From Agrococcus baldri (GTDB lineage Bacteria; Actinomycetota; Actinomycetes; Actinomycetales; Microbacteriaceae): DNA of 64,000 nt. Shown in pieces: positions 62,227-64,000 of the stretch; position 1 is the stretch's first letter, and the number at the start of each line of letters is the position of its first letter. The stretch lies in NCBI GenBank assembly GCA_900114805.1, contig FOZN01000001.1, forward strand, positions 248,001 through 312,000. The letters are read 5' to 3'. The notes under the pieces were generated by a model. The model saw nothing but the letters and a program-made list of their open reading frames with translations, had not been told where the DNA came from and made no database searches. Made by a program: the position numbers and the translations under genes.

Positions 62227-62850
62227 TCAGAAGGCACCGAGGGCCGCGGCGTACGCGGCGGGATCGGCGCGCGTCTCCTCCGTCATGAGAAGCGCAGAGC
62301 TGCTGATGACGCGGGTGTGCTCGCTGCGGCACGGGATCGTGACGATCCTCGTGAGCCCGGCCTCCCACGCCGCGATGAGCGCGGCGAGCGAGCGGTGCTC
62401 GGGCGTTTCCCGCAGCGGTTGCTGCATCGCCTGTGTCAGCGCATCGAAGCGCCGACCGCTCCACTCCAGGTAGCCGCGCTCGAGCGCCGCGTCGCCGAAG
62501 CGGTCGCGCCAGCTCGGCCCGTGCATGGCAAGCAGTGCCGCCAGCCGCTCGTCCGAGGCGTCCTCGGTGTGCATGAGGGCCTCGAGCCGCTCCCCCGGGA
62601 TCACGCCTCCGGCATGCTGCACCGCCGCGCTCCAGAGCTGCACCCGGGCCGCCTCCCACATGGAAGCATCCTCCGGCTCCCCCGCGGCCTCCGGCGTCTG
62701 GACGAGCAGCGGCGGCACGTCGCCCTCCGGTTGCAGCGCATATGCCTCGCGGATCCAGAGCAACTCCTCGATCGGCGAGCTGTGGTCCTCGATCGAGATG
62801 CTCATCGCGGGCGGCCACTGGTTGCCGGGCATCGACATCATCGAGCGCAT
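62227..62850 (-). CDS. Conserved hypothetical protein
   Basis: 207-residue soluble protein of unknown function, seen as an unassigned family in Microbacteriaceae. It is acidic in the first half (IEDHSSPIEELLWIREAYAL) and helical in the second; LIAAWEAGLTRIVTIPC near 165 is the most conserved-looking part. No catalytic motif is recognised. ATG 62850 follows GAGGAGGG seven bases upstream, a strong site; the frame extends upstream without support. Confidence 0.65.
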   Translation of the reverse strand: MRSMMSMPGNQWPPAMSISIEDHSSPIEELLWIREAYALQPEGDVPPLLVQTPEAAGEPEDASMWEAARVQLWSAAVQHAGGVIPGERLEALMHTEDASDERLAALLAMHGPSWRDRFGDAALERGYLEWSGRRFDALTQAMQQPLRETPEHRSLAALIAAWEAGLTRIVTIPCRSEHTRVISSSALLMTEETRADPAAYAAALGAF

Positions 62851-63026
62851 CCGACCCTCCTCGTGCGGACGACGGCGTCCGCCGCACCAGTCTCGCGGGC
62901 GAGGGCTGCGTCTTCCACCGGCATGTGAGAGCCGTCCCATCCCCTGGCCATCGCCGACTCATCGCCGGCCATTCGAATGGATCCCGTTGCGACAGCGCGA
63001 CGACCAGAGAACGACGAGGAGACACC

Positions 63027-63610
63027 ATGATCCCCCGGGCGATCGTCGGCGCGCTCACCGTCGTCGGCATGCTCGCGACGCACCTGCGCAACCTGGGCCG
63101 GGTCGCCGAGTACCACGCGCGCGCCGGGGTCGCCAGAGCCGCGGCGATCCGCTTCCTGCAGCTCGAGCCCCTGCCCGATCCGGCCGGGCTGCCGGCGACA
63201 GCGAGGTGGGCCGAATCGCCGCCATCACCGGCGTCGACGCGCTCGCCGAGCGACTCGACCAGGGCTGGGGCACCGACGTCGGGGAGTCCGGCAGGCAGCT
63301 CTCGGCCGGCCAGCGCACGCGCGTCGCACTCGCCCGGGCGATGCTGGGCGATCCGCGCATCCTCGTCCTCGACGAGGCCGACGCGCACCTCGACGCGCAG
63401 ACGCGCGAGACGCTGCGCGAGGTCGTGCGCGGCCGAGCCGGCACGACGCTCGTCCTCACCCACGACGCCGAGCTGGTCGCATCCGCCGACGTGGTCTGGC
63501 ACCTGGATGCCGGTCGCCTGGTGGAGGCGGGGCCGCCGACCGTGCTGCTCGCCGGCGACGGCCCCGCCGCGCGCCTGTTCGCCATGCGCGCCCCGCAGCC
63601 GGTGCGCTGA
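63027..63610 (+). pseudogene. Decayed ABC exporter (permease-ATPase) remnant
   Basis: Begins with a good ribosome binding site (GAGGAG) and ATG 63027, encoding a transmembrane end (IPRAIVGALTVVGMLATHL) and linker (EYHARAGVARAAAIRFLQL). Around 63190-63215 it shifts frame to the back half of an ABC ATPase: LSAGQRTRVALARAML signature, ILVLDEADAHLD Walker B and VLTHDAELV. Walker A and the Q-loop are missing, so an internal deletion plus frameshift removed the ATP-binding front. It resembles CydC/MsbA-type exporters. It cannot make a working transporter. Confidence 0.8.
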
Positions 63611-63640
63611 CGCGCCCCCGTGCGGCCAGGCCTGCTCGAG

Positions 63641-63700
63641 CGGTGGAGCAACCCGCGAGCGGTGGAGCTGCGACCCCACCGCTCGCGGGTACCTCCACCG
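63641..63700. repeat. Nested intergenic palindrome
   Basis: Inner arms ACCCGCGAGCGGTGG (63651-63665) and its complement (63676-63690) enclose ten bases; outer arms CGGTGGA (63641-63647) and TCCACCG (63694-63700) extend it. It lies 30 bases after the pseudogene end and may be a terminator or another member of the palindrome set. Confidence 0.82.
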
Positions 63701-63783
63701 GTCGCACACAGAGCACGCGTCACCGGCGCCGCTGCTCTGGTCAGCGCGAGGACCCGAGCCTCAACCCAGCGCGGGCCCGAGCC

Positions 63784-64000
63784 TCAGCCCCAGTGCGAGG
63801 CCATGCGCTCATAGCCGGCGTCGATGCCGGCGTCCATGCCGCTCGCGTAGGCGCCGTCGCGGCTCTCCTTCGAGTCGTAGACGATCACCGTGCGCAGCGT
63901 CGTGACGCCGTCGTGCTCGGTGAGCGTCGAGCTGTTCGTGGTGGGCGGGAACTCCATGCCGCCCACCGCGCTGCCGCTCATGCGCTCGGTCGTGACGATG
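63784..64000 (-). CDS. SRPBCC/AHSA1-like protein, C-terminal part (runs off the window)
   Basis: The last about 70 residues of a START/SRPBCC-fold protein; the gene enters from beyond 64000. GMEFPPTTNSSTLTEHDG and the terminal YDSKESRDGAYASGMDAGID match the end of AHSA1-like small-molecule-binding proteins. These often act as stand-alone stress or ligand proteins and frequently pair with ArsR regulators. The start and any partner are outside the window. Confidence 0.75.
   Translation of the reverse strand, partial: IVTTERMSGSAVGGMEFPPTTNSSTLTEHDGVTTLRTVIVYDSKESRDGAYASGMDAGIDAGYERMASHWG

Overview
This window is chromosomal DNA of a high-GC Gram-positive bacterium of the Actinomycetota, most likely family Microbacteriaceae. 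The pointers are a GTP-dependent PEP carboxykinase next to a RamB-type regulator, a mycothiol-type glycosyltransferase (MshA), coenzyme F420 biosynthesis genes (cofD, cofC, cofE), a DUF3515 lipoprotein beside thiL, gene starts that look leaderless, and very frequent ATGA/GTGA stop-start overlaps. The genus (Agrococcus-like) is only a guess. No rRNA, tRNA, integrase, prophage, transposase or CRISPR array was seen, so most of the window is ordinary core and metabolic chromosome.

Layout. 1-4.5 kb: membrane acyltransferase, a HEPN/MNT toxin-antitoxin pair, a cysteine-free ArsC-like pseudo-phosphatase, and ramB. 4.5-13.1 kb: pckG, a DUF559 nuclease bracketed by palindromic repeats, a PaiB-like protein, an ECF sigma factor with its membrane partner, and a TPM-domain/PspA pair. 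13.1-21 kb: mshA, a small HExxH protein, a Fic protein, an amidase, a nucleotidyltransferase, small hypothetical genes, ung and an S51-type peptidase. 21-29.7 kb (minus strand): one operon for reductive pyrimidine/hydantoin breakdown, with beta-ureidopropionase, dihydropyrimidinase, an LLM flavin/F420 oxidoreductase, an NMT1-type ABC importer and an omega-aminotransferase. 29.9-34.8 kb: a putative F420-0 ABC transporter, cofD and cofC. 34.9-40.7 kb (minus): coaD-cofE-moxR-DUF58-transglutaminase, every junction overlapping. 40.9-46.7 kb: recG, rsmD, thiL, a DUF3515 lipoprotein, an SseB-like protein and a DnaQ-like exonuclease. 46.7-50.3 kb: a glycine betaine/proline ABC importer with a long leader. 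50.3-50.9 kb: a GIY-YIG nuclease gene between inverted pairs of hairpin-bearing repeats. 50.9-62 kb (minus): a twelve-gene unit joining a LivKGFHM-type importer to acyl-CoA synthetase, TetR, 3-hydroxybutyrate dehydrogenase and 3-oxoacid CoA-transferase. 62-64 kb: a hypothetical gene, a decayed ABC exporter and the end of an SRPBCC gene.

The genes join into three clear metabolic themes. The first is F420: precursor transport and synthesis sit close to an F420/flavin oxidoreductase in the pyrimidine operon. The second is nitrogen and carbon salvage from pyrimidines. The third is short-chain hydroxyacid or ketone-body use that feeds acetyl-CoA, consistent with gluconeogenic PEP carboxykinase and acetate-type regulation.

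The most unusual signal is non-coding. There are several families of long intergenic palindromes and tandem repeats. Two of these families directly bracket small nuclease genes (GIY-YIG at 50.4 kb and DUF559 at 6.6-7.5 kb). In the GIY-YIG element the repeat itself supplies the stop codon of the nuclease and of the neighbouring hydrolase. This looks like a nuclease-associated repeat system comparable in layout to REP/RAYT elements; that reading is inference and needs genome-wide checks.
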